Shown here piece by piece: positions 1 to 7,369 of a DNA stretch of 16,635 bases (positions are counted from its first letter, which is position 1; each line of letters opens with the position of its first letter). Origin of the DNA: DATFIX01 sp047617305 (GTDB lineage Archaea > Halobacteriota > Halobacteria > Halobacteriales > Natrialbaceae). The stretch is taken from assembly GCA_047617305.1 (NCBI GenBank), contig JBLGCL010000051.1, forward strand, positions 1-16,635, in the 5' to 3' direction. The position numbers and the translations under genes are program-made. The notes under the pieces were generated by a model, which was not told the DNA's origin, ran no database searches, and saw only the letters and a program-made list of their open reading frames with translations.

Positions 1-47
1 TGCCACGGCGGCAGTCCCCCCAGGAACTCGTTCAGTTCGGTTAGCAT
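1..47 (-). CDS. Start of an unidentified minus-strand gene (N-terminus only)
   Basis: Reading the minus strand from the ATG at 47-45 gives an open frame, MLTELNEFLGGLPPW, that runs off the left edge. Only 15 codons are visible, too few to assign a family. The call rests mainly on position. A TATA-like element (minus strand ATTATAG, about 72-78) lies 28 bases before the ATG, which is the spacing expected for a leaderless haloarchaeal transcript. The gene would be divergent from the PQQ dehydrogenase. It could be a chance open frame. Confidence 0.5.
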   Translation of the reverse strand, partial: MLTELNEFLGGLPPW

Positions 48-69
48 GACCCTCCAGAGGACGCCCGTC

Positions 70-79
70 GCTATAATCG
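70..79 (-). promoter_or_regulatory. TATA box for the left-edge minus-strand gene
   Basis: The minus strand reads ACGATTATAG here, an AT patch in GC-rich surroundings. It is centred about 28 bases upstream of the ATG at 47, as expected if transcription starts at or next to the start codon. This is inferred from spacing and composition only. Confidence 0.4.
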
Positions 80-144
80 TTTCTCGGCCAGTGAAGCGGC
101 AGAAAGGCCGGATTCCGCCGAAACTGGGTCGGCGTCGAGCCGGT

Positions 145-160
145 CGTTCGGGCCCGAACG
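145..160. promoter_or_regulatory. 16-bp perfect palindrome upstream of the PQQ dehydrogenase
   Basis: CGTTCGGGCCCGAACG is perfectly self-complementary over 16 bases. It ends about 14 bases before the putative TATA box (174-182) and 45 bases before the ATG at 205. It also lies between two divergent genes. A dimeric regulator bound here would sit just upstream of the basal promoter, as archaeal activators often do. No factor can be named. A palindrome of this size may occur by chance in sequence this GC-rich. Confidence 0.35.
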
Positions 161-173
161 GGTCGGGGGAAGG

Positions 174-182
174 GTTACTTAC
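174..182 (+). promoter_or_regulatory. Putative TATA box for the PQQ dehydrogenase lipoprotein
   Basis: GTTACTTAC is centred 27 bases upstream of the ATG at 205, matching a leaderless archaeal promoter. It supports 205 over the more upstream in-frame ATG at 46. The match to the TATA consensus is imperfect. Confidence 0.35.
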
Positions 183-204
183 CTCCCGGCCTCAGCACGG
201 ACGA

Positions 205-1617
205 ATGCGACCCCAACGGCTACGACGGCGATCGTTCCTCCACACCGCGGGCGCCGTCCTCGTCACCGGGCTGGCCGGGTGCGGCGCCCCGAGCGACGCG
301 AACGCGACCACGAAGCGCACCACAAACGGCGCGGGGGGGCCCGACACCGAAACGGAATGGACCGGTTCTGCCCCCGGCGAAATGGGAGCCGGCGAGGGAA
401 CCGATCTCCCCGACGCCGTCAGCCTGGAACCGGTCGCGGGCGGCTTCACGTCCCCGGTCGGGATCGAGACGACGGCGGACGGCCGGCGCCGATTCGTCGT
501 CGACCAGGCGGGCCTGGTCCGTCTCCACGACGAAACGGGGCTTCGCGACCGCCCGTACCTCGACGTCCGCGACCGGATGGTCGACGTCGGCGGCGGGTAC
601 TCGGAGCGGGGACTGCTCGGGGTGGCGCTCCATCCCGACTTCGCGGACAACGGCCGGCTGTACGTCCGGTACAGCGCCCCGCGACGACAGGGGACCCCCA
701 GGGGCTTCAGCCACACGTTCGTCCTGTCCGAGTTCAGGGCGGATCCCGAGGCGCGACGCGTCGATCCGAGTACGGAACGCACGCTCCTCGAGATCCCACA
801 GCCCCAGGGCAACCACAACGCCGGCGCGATCGTGTTCGGTCCCGAAGGCTATCTCTACGTGGCGACGGGGGACGGCGGCGGGGCCGGCGATACCGGCAAC
901 GGTCACGTTTCGGACTGGTACGAGGAGAATCCGGGGGGCAACGGTCAGGACGTGACGCGAAACCGTCTGGGGAGCATCCTCCGGATCGACGTCGACGAAA
1001 CCCAGGGGGATCGGCCCTACGGGATCCCCGAGGACAACCCGCTCGTCGGCCGGGAGGGGTTCGACGAGCAGTTCGCCTGGGGGTTCCGGAACCCCTGGCG
1101 GATGTCGTTCACGGACGGCAACCTCTACGCGGCCGACGTCGGACAGAACCGGTACGAGGAGGTCGACCTGGTCCGCAAAGGCGGCAACTACGGCTGGAAC
1201 GTCCGCGAGGGCTTCCACTGCTACGGCGCCGACTCCTGTCCCCGGGAGACCCCCGACGGCGAGCGACTTCGCGACCCGATCGTGGAGTACTCCCACGCCG
1301 GGGGGGACGGCGATCCGGGCGGCATCGCCGTCATCGGGGGCTACCTGTATCGCGGCGGGGCGATTCCCGGCCTGGGGAACCGGTACGTCTTCGCGGACTG
1401 GCGGGCCCAGGGACGGCTGTTCGTGGCAACCCCGGGCGAGGAGGGGCGATGGCCCGTCGAGACCGTCCCGATCGCCAACGCGGACGCCGGCGGGGTCGGA
1501 CGGTACGTGCTCGCGTTCGGTCGCGGGCCCGACGACGAACTCTACGTCGCCACCACGGACGAAGGCGGGGTCGTCGGGACCAGTGGGACGATCCACCGGC
1601 TGCAGCCGGCGAACTGA
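205..1617 (+). CDS. Tat-exported PQQ-dependent sugar (glucose/sorbosone) dehydrogenase-family lipoprotein
   Basis: The protein has 470 residues. Start 205 is chosen because it places a twin-arginine signal at the N-terminus (RRSFL at about 8-12), a hydrophobic stretch and a lipobox LAGC with Cys26. The 53 codons upstream in the same frame look non-coding. A Thr/Gly/Asp-rich linker follows, then a six-bladed propeller of the soluble quinoprotein glucose dehydrogenase family from about 75 to 468. Family hallmarks are RGLLGVALHPDF (136-146), NHNAGAIVFGPEGYLYVATGDGG with the likely catalytic His204 (203-225), FRNPWRMSF (294-302), VGQNRYEEVDLV (312-323), GGNYGWN (326-332) and RYVFADW (393-399). 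The family oxidises aldose sugars at the cell surface and passes electrons to a quinone. Substrate and true cofactor cannot be read from sequence. The gene appears to be transcribed alone. Confidence 0.9.
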   Translation: MRPQRLRRRSFLHTAGAVLVTGLAGCGAPSDANATTKRTTNGAGGPDTETEWTGSAPGEMGAGEGTDLPDAVSLEPVAGGFTSPVGIETTADGRRRFVVDQAGLVRLHDETGLRDRPYLDVRDRMVDVGGGYSERGLLGVALHPDFADNGRLYVRYSAPRRQGTPRGFSHTFVLSEFRADPEARRVDPSTERTLLEIPQPQGNHNAGAIVFGPEGYLYVATGDGGGAGDTGNGHVSDWYEENPGGNGQDVTRNRLGSILRIDVDETQGDRPYGIPEDNPLVGREGFDEQFAWGFRNPWRMSFTDGNLYAADVGQNRYEEVDLVRKGGNYGWNVREGFHCYGADSCPRETPDGERLRDPIVEYSHAGGDGDPGGIAVIGGYLYRGGAIPGLGNRYVFADWRAQGRLFVATPGEEGRWPVETVPIANADAGGVGRYVLAFGRGPDDELYVATTDEGGVVGTSGTIHRLQPAN

Positions 1618-1813
1618 TCGAACCGCCACCCGGACCGACGTCGCCGTACCCCGGGCGAACGACCCCTCGGCTTCAGGAGTCCGGTTCGTGGTCGTCGGTC
1701 CCGACAACAGCCGGATGTATTCGGGGATCGGATCGACAGCCTCTGTGCCGTCCTGCGATGACCTCCGGCCCCGAACCGCCATGGTATGGGTTGGGTTAGC
1801 GATCCGACACCCA

Positions 1814-1827
1814 TAGTATAAAGAATA
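1814..1827 (+). promoter_or_regulatory. TATA-box promoter of the SDR gene
   Basis: TAGTATAAAGAATA is a good archaeal TATA element centred about 31 bases upstream of the ATG at 1851, so the transcript should have almost no leader. The rest of the 233-base gap after the PQQ dehydrogenase (1618-1850) shows no convincing gene. Confidence 0.65.
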
Positions 1828-1850
1828 GGCCGCACTAAACAACGGCCGCA

Positions 1851-2621
1851 ATGCACCACTTCGACTTCTCGGACCGCGTCGTCGCGGTCACCGGCGGAAG
1901 CTCGGGTATCGGCCGCGAGACGGCAGTTCAATTCGCGAAGCACGGCGCGTCCGTCGTCGTCGCGGACGTCGACGACGAAAAGGGGGAGGAAACGGTCTCC
2001 CTCATCGAGGAGGCGGACGGCGAGGCCGTCTACGTCCATACCGACGTGAGCGACATGGAACAGATCGAGGACATGGTTCGGACGGCCATCGACGAGTACG
2101 GTCGGCTGGACTACGCCGTCAACAACGCCGGGATCGGCGGTCGGCAGAAGGCGGTCGGCGAGCACACCGAGGAATCCTGGCAGCAGGTCATCGACGTCAA
2201 CCTGAACGGCGTCTGGCGCTCGATGAAGGCCGAACTCGAGGAGATGCTCGGCCAGGACGAGGGCGGCGTCATCGTCAACATGTCGTCGGTGCTCGGCCAG
2301 GTCGGCTTCGAGGGCGCGTCGGCCTACGTCTCCGCAAAGCACGGCGTTCTGGGACTGACGAAGACCGCCGCCTGGGAGTACGGCGAAGAGGGGGTTCGCG
2401 TCAACGCCGTCTGCCCGGGGTTCATCGAGACCCAGATGCTCGCGGAAGGCGGCATCACCGAGGACGAGGAACTCCGCGCGCAGATCGAGGCCATGCACTC
2501 CCAGGACCGCCTCGGCGATCCCGAGGAGATCGCCGACGCCGTCATGTGGCTGTGCTCCGACGGTGCCTCCTTCACCAACGGCGAGGCGCTCACCGTCGAC
2601 AGCGGCTTTACGAGTCGCTGA
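1851..2621 (+). CDS. Short-chain dehydrogenase/reductase (SDR) family oxidoreductase
   Basis: A complete classical SDR of 256 residues, the usual length. Visible motifs are the cofactor loop TGGSSGIG (14-21), an Asp at the end of the second strand (Asp39 in VVVADV, favouring NAD over NADP), DVS (65-67), NNAG (91-94), catalytic Ser146, Tyr159 and Lys163 (YVSAK), the PG turn at 189-190 and the C-terminal GEALTVDSG (244-252). It resembles the enzymes often annotated as glucose 1-dehydrogenase or 3-oxoacyl-ACP reductase-like, but SDR substrates cannot be inferred from these motifs. It lies downstream of the PQQ sugar dehydrogenase with its own promoter, so a shared pathway is only a suggestion. 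The start is fixed by the TATA spacing. Confidence 0.93.
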   Translation: MHHFDFSDRVVAVTGGSSGIGRETAVQFAKHGASVVVADVDDEKGEETVSLIEEADGEAVYVHTDVSDMEQIEDMVRTAIDEYGRLDYAVNNAGIGGRQKAVGEHTEESWQQVIDVNLNGVWRSMKAELEEMLGQDEGGVIVNMSSVLGQVGFEGASAYVSAKHGVLGLTKTAAWEYGEEGVRVNAVCPGFIETQMLAEGGITEDEELRAQIEAMHSQDRLGDPEEIADAVMWLCSDGASFTNGEALTVDSGFTSR

Positions 2622-2726
2622 CTGACGTTCGGCCCGACTGACGGCCCCGATTTTCCGGGGTCCGCTCGCGAGCAGTTTTCCCGTTCCCGTTGGGGGTAAC
2701 GGATGGAAGAACTGATTCCCGAGCCG

Positions 2727-2843
2727 TCAGTTCGGGTCGACAATCCGGTCGGCGTCCGAGACCGCCTCGTCCTCCAGGACGTCCATGCCTCGAGGCGTTG
2801 CCGTCGGTCGTTGCGGGGCCAGGAGCCATCGGAGCAAAGACAT
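2727..2843 (-). CDS. Possible small hypothetical protein (38 aa)
   Basis: The minus strand has an ATG at 2843-2841 and an open frame to a TGA at 2727-2729. Its product begins MSLLRWLLAPQRP and ends DADRIVDPN. The hydrophobic N-terminal patch followed by an acidic C-terminus looks more like a haloarchaeal protein than the Arg/Ser/Pro-rich translations of the other frames. There is no clear TATA box or ribosome binding site and I do not recognise the family. It is a weak candidate. Confidence 0.25.
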   Translation of the reverse strand: MSLLRWLLAPQRPTATPRGMDVLEDEAVSDADRIVDPN

Positions 2844-2945
2844 ACGAAGGGGGGTGAACTCCGACGGTGCCGGAGGCGACCGCCGGCGGCGGCCGGGCCG
2901 CCGCAGGGACCCGATTCCCTCCTGACCCGTGGTTGCCGGGAGTAA

Positions 2946-2956
2946 CACCTAAAGGG
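2946..2956 (+). promoter_or_regulatory. Putative TATA box of the small zinc-finger gene
   Basis: CACCTAAAGGG is centred about 27 bases before the ATG at 2978, the spacing for a leaderless transcript. A second AT patch (GGTAATTTTCGA, about 2964-2975) lies directly before the start codon. Confidence 0.4.
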
Positions 2957-2977
2957 TCCGAGAGGTAATTTTCGAAC

Positions 2978-3112
2978 ATGGTGACGAAGACCGAGAGAGA
3001 GGACGGTGTATGGTACGAGTGCGAGGGCTGTGGCCTCATGTTCGAGACCCGGGAGGAGGCCGAACAGCACGAGGAGAACTGCGACGCCGAGGAGCCCTCC
3101 TACCTCCAGTGA
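2978..3112 (+). CDS. Small C2HC zinc-finger protein, DUF7128-like (44 aa)
   Basis: The frame from the ATG at 2978 to the TGA at 3110-3112 encodes 44 residues, beginning MVTKTEREDGVWYECEGCG and ending CDAEEPSYLQ. Cys15, Cys18, His31 and Cys35 form a Cys-x2-Cys-x12-His-x3-Cys zinc site of the C2H2/C2HC finger type. From memory, very short proteins with this finger and the same EEPSYLQ tail are conserved across haloarchaea and carry the label DUF7128. Their role is unknown; binding of nucleic acid or a protein partner is the obvious guess. It is convergent with the GIY-YIG-like gene that ends at 3188. Its length makes it easy for gene finders to miss. Confidence 0.85.
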   Translation: MVTKTEREDGVWYECEGCGLMFETREEAEQHEENCDAEEPSYLQ

Positions 3113-3187
3113 GGCCGGACGCGTCGACTCCGGTGCGGTTTCGACCCATCGACCCCTTCTCTCGCCGTTTTCGTCAGTGACGCTCGA

Positions 3188-3439
3188 CTATCGCTCGTCC
3201 AGGCGTTGCCGGTGCTCCTCGGCCAGTGATTCGGCCTCCTCCCGCGTCTGCGTCGTCTCCCACCGCACCTTCGTGGCGTCGCCGTAGGCGAGCGCCGTCT
3301 TGAGTTCGTCCGGCAGGACGCCGGTGCCGACCCGGAGCACCGTTTCCTCTTCGTCGGCGAGTTCGTAGACGCCGTACCGGTCGGGGGCGCGGCCGACCGT
3401 CGACCGGTCGAGGTCCCGCCAGGCTTTCTTCAGCGGCAT
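3188..3439 (-). CDS. Degenerate GIY-YIG-like small conserved protein (83 aa)
   Basis: The product begins MPLKKAWRDLDRSTVG. The core GVYEL (23-27) and RVGTG (36-40) are spaced like the two halves of a GIY-YIG nuclease motif, followed by an amphipathic helix with Lys/Asp (44-57) and a C-terminal EEAESLAEEH helix (67-76). I do not see the conserved catalytic Glu and Asn of active GIY-YIG nucleases, so it is probably a binding or structural derivative. The family is, as I recall, restricted to haloarchaea. Its ATG overlaps the stop codon of the upstream DUF5796 gene (TAATG, 3437-3441), so the two are almost certainly co-translated. The GIY-YIG relationship is inferred from pattern and needs a profile search. 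Confidence 0.8.
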   Translation of the reverse strand: MPLKKAWRDLDRSTVGRAPDRYGVYELADEEETVLRVGTGVLPDELKTALAYGDATKVRWETTQTREEAESLAEEHRQRLDER

Positions 3440-3861
3440 TACTCCTCGGGCACGAGTTCGTACCGGTGTTCGCTCGTCGCGTCCTCGGCGAAGACGAATA
3501 CGCGACCGTCGACGACGTCGTGATCGGCCGACACGACGACGGCGTACCCGTCGACGGCGACGGTGACCCCCGGAAACAGTTCCGTCTCCTCGCCGCCCTC
3601 GAGGAGGACACGACCCACCCCGCTCTCGCGGAGGATGTCGTCGTGGGTCTTCCGGTCGTTCACGTAGGTCAACACGCCCTCGGTGCCGCTCGGGTCCGTC
3701 ACCAGCACGTGGACCTCCTTCTCCGGGGGCGTGCGGATCGACCCCGTGACGGGTTCGGGAACGCCGTGATAGAACGTCTCCCGGTCGTCCGTGTACTCGA
3801 CGGCGACCCCTCCGTCGGCGAGTTCGACCCCGACGGTGTCCGGCGGGATGTCGCTTCGCAT
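3439..3861 (-). CDS. DUF5796 family haloarchaeal protein (140 aa)
   Basis: I chose the ATG at 3861-3859 (MRSDIPPDTVGVEL) over the in-frame start 27 bases upstream, because DUF5796 proteins begin near this point and an AT-rich element (3885-3892) is 27 bases before it. Recognisable family stretches are VAVEYTDDRETFYHGVP, KEVHVLVTD, VLTYVNDRKTHDDIL, GVGRVLLEGGEETELFPGV and a final DGRVFVFAEDA. The pattern is all-beta and soluble, with no signal peptide or membrane segment. Function is unknown. It is the first gene of a two-gene unit with the GIY-YIG-like gene and diverges from aroK, leaving a 122-base shared promoter region. Confidence 0.85.
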   Translation of the reverse strand: MRSDIPPDTVGVELADGGVAVEYTDDRETFYHGVPEPVTGSIRTPPEKEVHVLVTDPSGTEGVLTYVNDRKTHDDILRESGVGRVLLEGGEETELFPGVTVAVDGYAVVVSADHDVVDGRVFVFAEDATSEHRYELVPEE

Positions 3862-3884
3862 GCCCGGGGGTACCGTCGGGAGGA

Positions 3885-3892
3885 GCAAAAGC
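3885..3892 (-). promoter_or_regulatory. Putative TATA box of the DUF5796 gene
   Basis: The minus strand reads GGCTTTTGC around this point, the only AT-rich patch upstream. It is centred 27 bases before the ATG at 3861, consistent with a leaderless transcript. Confidence 0.4.
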
Positions 3893-3954
3893 CCCGCGCT
3901 CCTGGCGTCCTCGCGTCGACGGGGTCCCGGCCAGCCTGGCAGGGACCGCCAGCC

Positions 3955-3962
3955 GTAAGTAC
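3955..3962 (+). promoter_or_regulatory. Putative TATA box of the aroK operon
   Basis: GTAAGTAC is centred about 25 bases upstream of the ATG at 3984, so transcription should start at or very near the start codon. The consensus match is moderate. Confidence 0.4.
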
Positions 3963-3967
3963 TCCTT

Positions 3968-3980
3968 GTGACTCAGTCAC
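3968..3980. promoter_or_regulatory. Palindrome between TATA box and start codon of aroK
   Basis: GTGACT-C-AGTCAC is a perfect inverted repeat with 6-base arms around one central base. It starts 6 bases after the TATA element and ends 3 bases before the ATG at 3984. A protein bound here would block RNA polymerase, so it is a candidate operator for the aromatic amino-acid operon. No regulator is visible nearby. Confidence 0.4.
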
Positions 3981-3983
3981 ACT

Positions 3984-4861
<878 letters not shown>

Positions 4862-4865
<4 letters not shown>

Positions 4866-5158
4866 CCGACGACCGACCGGACCCGACCGAGATGGGGCTC
4901 GACGAACTCCGCGAGGAGATCGAGGAGATCGACCGCGAACTCGTCGAGTTGATCGCCCGCCGGACCTACATCGCCGACACCATCGCTCAAGTGAAGGAAC
5001 GCGAGGGGTTGCCGACGACCGACGAGCGCCAGGAGGAACTGGTGATGGAGCGTGCGGGGGAGAACGCCGAGCGCTTCGACGTCGACGAGAACCTCGTGAA
5101 GGCGGTCTTCCGATTGCTCATCGAGTTGAACAAGGTCGAACAGCGGAGCGAGCGGTAG
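4862..5158 (+). CDS. Chorismate mutase, AroQ class (98 aa)
   Basis: It catalyses the rearrangement of chorismate to prephenate, the first committed step to phenylalanine and tyrosine. The protein is a single all-helical AroQ domain. The first helix is LDELREEIEEIDRELVELIARR (13-34), then IADTIAQVKEREG (38-49), a short loop with DERQEE (54-59) and a final helix region VKAVFRLLIELNKVEQ (79-94). Arg17, Arg33/34, Lys45 and Arg56 are good counterparts of the substrate-binding residues of the E. coli enzyme. The length is typical of a stand-alone domain. I chose the ATG at 4862 because it overlaps the aroK stop in ATGA; the longer in-frame start at 4799 lies inside aroK. Confidence 0.93.
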
Positions 5159-5331
5159 GCCACACCCGGTCGTTCGGGAGACGTGAGGATCGACCGGTAC
5201 GGAACGACGCCCGCACGTTCGATTTGTCGGTCGAAGCGGACGGTGTTAGCGACGCGAGGTGGGGCAGGACATGATACGTGAGCAACCCTTCGATCCCGTG
5301 AACGGCCACCTTGGATTTGTTAACATTTCGC

Positions 5332-5343
5332 AAAAATATATAC
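5332..5343 (+). promoter_or_regulatory. TATA-box promoter of the Na+/H+ antiporter gene
   Basis: AAAAATATATAC is a strong TATA element in the AT-rich end of the 217-base gap after chorismate mutase. Transcription would start near 5363, leaving a leader of roughly 13 bases before the ATG at 5376. No open frame in the gap (5159-5375) looks genuine. Confidence 0.6.
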
Positions 5344-5375
5344 AGCCCCTTTCTGTAGTGTGGACCTAGAAACGC

Positions 5376-7124
5376 ATGGCAAACTTCGGCGTACTCGCGC
5401 TTGCGCCGCCGCTTCTGGCGATCGTCCTGGCGATGACGACGCGCCAGACGCTGGTGTCGCTGTTCGCAGGCGTCTGGATCGGGGCATTGCTCGTGGCGGG
5501 ATGGAACCCCATCGCCGCCACCGCACTAACGATGGAGTGGCTCGTGGAGGTCGTCCGGTCGCCGTTCGACACGAAGTTCATCCTCCTCATCATGTTCATG
5601 GGTGCCGGCGCCGCCTTCATCTACCGCTCCGGCGGCATTCTGGCGCTGGAGCGCTGGATCGGCGACCGGGTCGACACCGCACGGGAATCGCACATTCTCA
5701 CCTGGCTCATCGGGGTGTTCATCTTCTTCGACTCCTACACCAGCACCGTCGTCACCGGGAACGCGACGCGGGAACTTTCCCAGGAGAACAGTTCCTCCCG
5801 GGAGATGCACGCGTACGTTCTCGACTCGACGACCTCGCCGGTGACCACGTTCGGGCCGGTCTCGAACTGGATCGGCTTCCAGGTGTCGATGATCATCGCG
5901 GGCTTCGAGGCGACGGAGGTCACCGCCGCCGAACTCGGGGCGACCCCCTTCGGCCTCTTCCTGGAGAGCATCCCGTGGAACATCTACTGCTTCATGGCGT
6001 TCTTCATGGTCGGGTTCATCGCGTTCACGCAGCGGTACTTCGGCCCGATGCTCGACGCCGAGTGGCGCGCGCGTTCGACCGGGAACACCATTCGCGAGGA
6101 CGCGACGCCACTCTCGGACGTCTCCCAGGACGTCGGCGAAGCGAGCGAGAAGAACCCCTCGCTCGTCAATTTCTTCCTCCCCATCCTGGTCCTCCTCGGG
6201 GTCGGGCTCGTCTCGATGTGGTGGCTCGGCGGCGGCCACCAACCGGGCGTCGACATCGCCACGGCCTTCCAGGAGACCGACGTCGCGCTGGGGCTCCTGT
6301 ACGGCGCCTTCGCGTTCATGCTCACGGGCTTCGTCGGCGCGATCGGCTACCGGACCATGGACCTGGAAACCGCGAGCGAGACGATCATCGACGGGTTCAA
6401 GACGATGAACATCGCCATCGCCATCATCGTCCTGGCGTGGGCCATCGGCCTGGCCGCCGAAAAGGTGGGCACCGCGGAGTTCATCGTCGACACGATGGTC
6501 GGAAGCGGCGTTCCCGGCGGCTTCCTCCCCGTCATCATCTTCGTCGCCGCGGCGTTCATCGCGTTCACGACCGGGACCTCCTGGGGGACGATGGCCATCC
6601 TGACGCCGCTCGCGATCCCCCTCGGATACGAACTGGTCGGCCCGTCGGTACTCCCGGTCCTGATCGGCGTGCTGTTCGGCGGCGCGATCTGGGGCGACCA
6701 CAGCTCCCCCATCAGTGACACCACCGTGATGTCATCCATCTTCGCCGGATCCGACCACATCGATCACGTCAACACGCAGATCCCCTTCGCCGGGACGGCC
6801 GCCGGCGCCACCGTGATCGCGCTCCTCCTGTACGGGTTCGGCGTGCGGACGCCGTACGTCGCGCTGCCGCTGGCGTTCGTCCTGACGATCGGCGCGGTGG
6901 TCGCGTTCAACAAGATCGACGCGCGGCGAAAGGGCCTCCCGGAAGTGATGCCATCGGCGGAGGACATCGAGTCCGGAAAAGTGGACATAGAGGCCATCGA
7001 AAACGGCAACGTCGACGGGAACAACGGAAGCCACGATTACTTCACGCTGGTCCCGGTCCTGGCGATCGGCGTCGTCGCGGGATACCTCGTGCTCCTGTTC
7101 GCGTTCGCCACGCTCGGTGGCTGA
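5376..7124 (+). CDS. nhaC: NhaC-family Na+/H+ antiporter
   Basis: An integral membrane protein of 582 residues with roughly a dozen hydrophobic segments, beginning at residues 4-20 and 24-42 and ending with an extra helix at 557-578. Family signatures are FFDSYTSTVVTG (117-128), TTGTSWGTMAILTPLAIPL (398-416) and GAIWGDHSSPISDTT (436-450). The last two are the polar, helix-breaking motifs that line the ion path in the NhaC/MleN superfamily. The predicted job is export of Na+ in exchange for protons, in keeping with a high-salt habitat. Some members exchange organic acids instead, so the substrate is inferred. A charged loop (511-553) separates the final helix. It is a single gene and converges on the frameshifted gene downstream. 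Confidence 0.88.
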   Translation: MANFGVLALAPPLLAIVLAMTTRQTLVSLFAGVWIGALLVAGWNPIAATALTMEWLVEVVRSPFDTKFILLIMFMGAGAAFIYRSGGILALERWIGDRVDTARESHILTWLIGVFIFFDSYTSTVVTGNATRELSQENSSSREMHAYVLDSTTSPVTTFGPVSNWIGFQVSMIIAGFEATEVTAAELGATPFGLFLESIPWNIYCFMAFFMVGFIAFTQRYFGPMLDAEWRARSTGNTIREDATPLSDVSQDVGEASEKNPSLVNFFLPILVLLGVGLVSMWWLGGGHQPGVDIATAFQETDVALGLLYGAFAFMLTGFVGAIGYRTMDLETASETIIDGFKTMNIAIAIIVLAWAIGLAAEKVGTAEFIVDTMVGSGVPGGFLPVIIFVAAAFIAFTTGTSWGTMAILTPLAIPLGYELVGPSVLPVLIGVLFGGAIWGDHSSPISDTTVMSSIFAGSDHIDHVNTQIPFAGTAAGATVIALLLYGFGVRTPYVALPLAFVLTIGAVVAFNKIDARRKGLPEVMPSAEDIESGKVDIEAIENGNVDGNNGSHDYFTLVPVLAIGVVAGYLVLLFAFATLGG

Positions 7125-7231
7125 GAGCGTTCACGACCGCCCCTCGACTTCGAACGGAACCGCCCGGCTCCCGTTCCCGCTGCCGGCCGCCCCCACTACC
7201 CGTGTCCCCGTTCCACGGATAGCTACTCCTT

Positions 7232-7258
7232 CCGAACCTCCCCTCTGCAGGGGTTCGG
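7232..7258. terminator. Bulged hairpin between convergent genes
   Basis: CCGAA (7232-7236) pairs with TTCGG (7254-7258), and CCCCT (7240-7244) pairs with AGGGG (7249-7253). The bulge is three bases (CCT) and the loop is CTGC. The stem lies between the stop of nhaC (7124) and the likely stop of the minus-strand gene (7370), so it could protect or end transcripts from either side. It lacks a T-tract. I see nothing else in 7125-7369. Confidence 0.35.
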
Positions 7259-7369
7259 GAACCCGTGCGCCGATTCGTCGACCGCCGGACGATGCTCCTG
7301 CTCGAACGGGCGGATGGCTCCACTTCAGCAACGACCAGTACGCGCTCGAAACGTACACCGACGCCCGCC

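Larger units (their letters stand above)
2622..2977. other. 356-base intergenic region, mostly without recognised genes
   Basis: Just after the SDR stop lies a small hairpin (CCCCG at 2645-2649, loop ATTTTC, CGGGG at 2656-2660). A T-run (2676-2679) follows, so it may end transcription. A minus-strand small open frame (2727-2843, listed separately) and the promoter of the zinc-finger gene (about 2946-2956) occupy part of the rest. A plus-strand open frame from 2703 to 2945 is Arg-rich with unnatural composition and is probably not a gene. Confidence 0.5.

Noticed and set aside
46..204. In-frame upstream start for the PQQ dehydrogenase at 46
   Set aside because: The added residues are Arg-rich and unlike the family. 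They would bury the twin-arginine signal and lipobox, and the TATA-like element at 174-182 fits the start at 205.
1583..1816. 77-residue plus-strand open frame after the dehydrogenase
   Set aside because: It overlaps the end of the real gene and has no promoter or recognisable motif; composition looks non-coding.
220..1851. Long minus-strand open frame opposite the PQQ dehydrogenase
   Set aside because: It mirrors the real gene in GC-rich DNA. Its translation shows no family motifs, whereas the plus strand has a full propeller and export signal.
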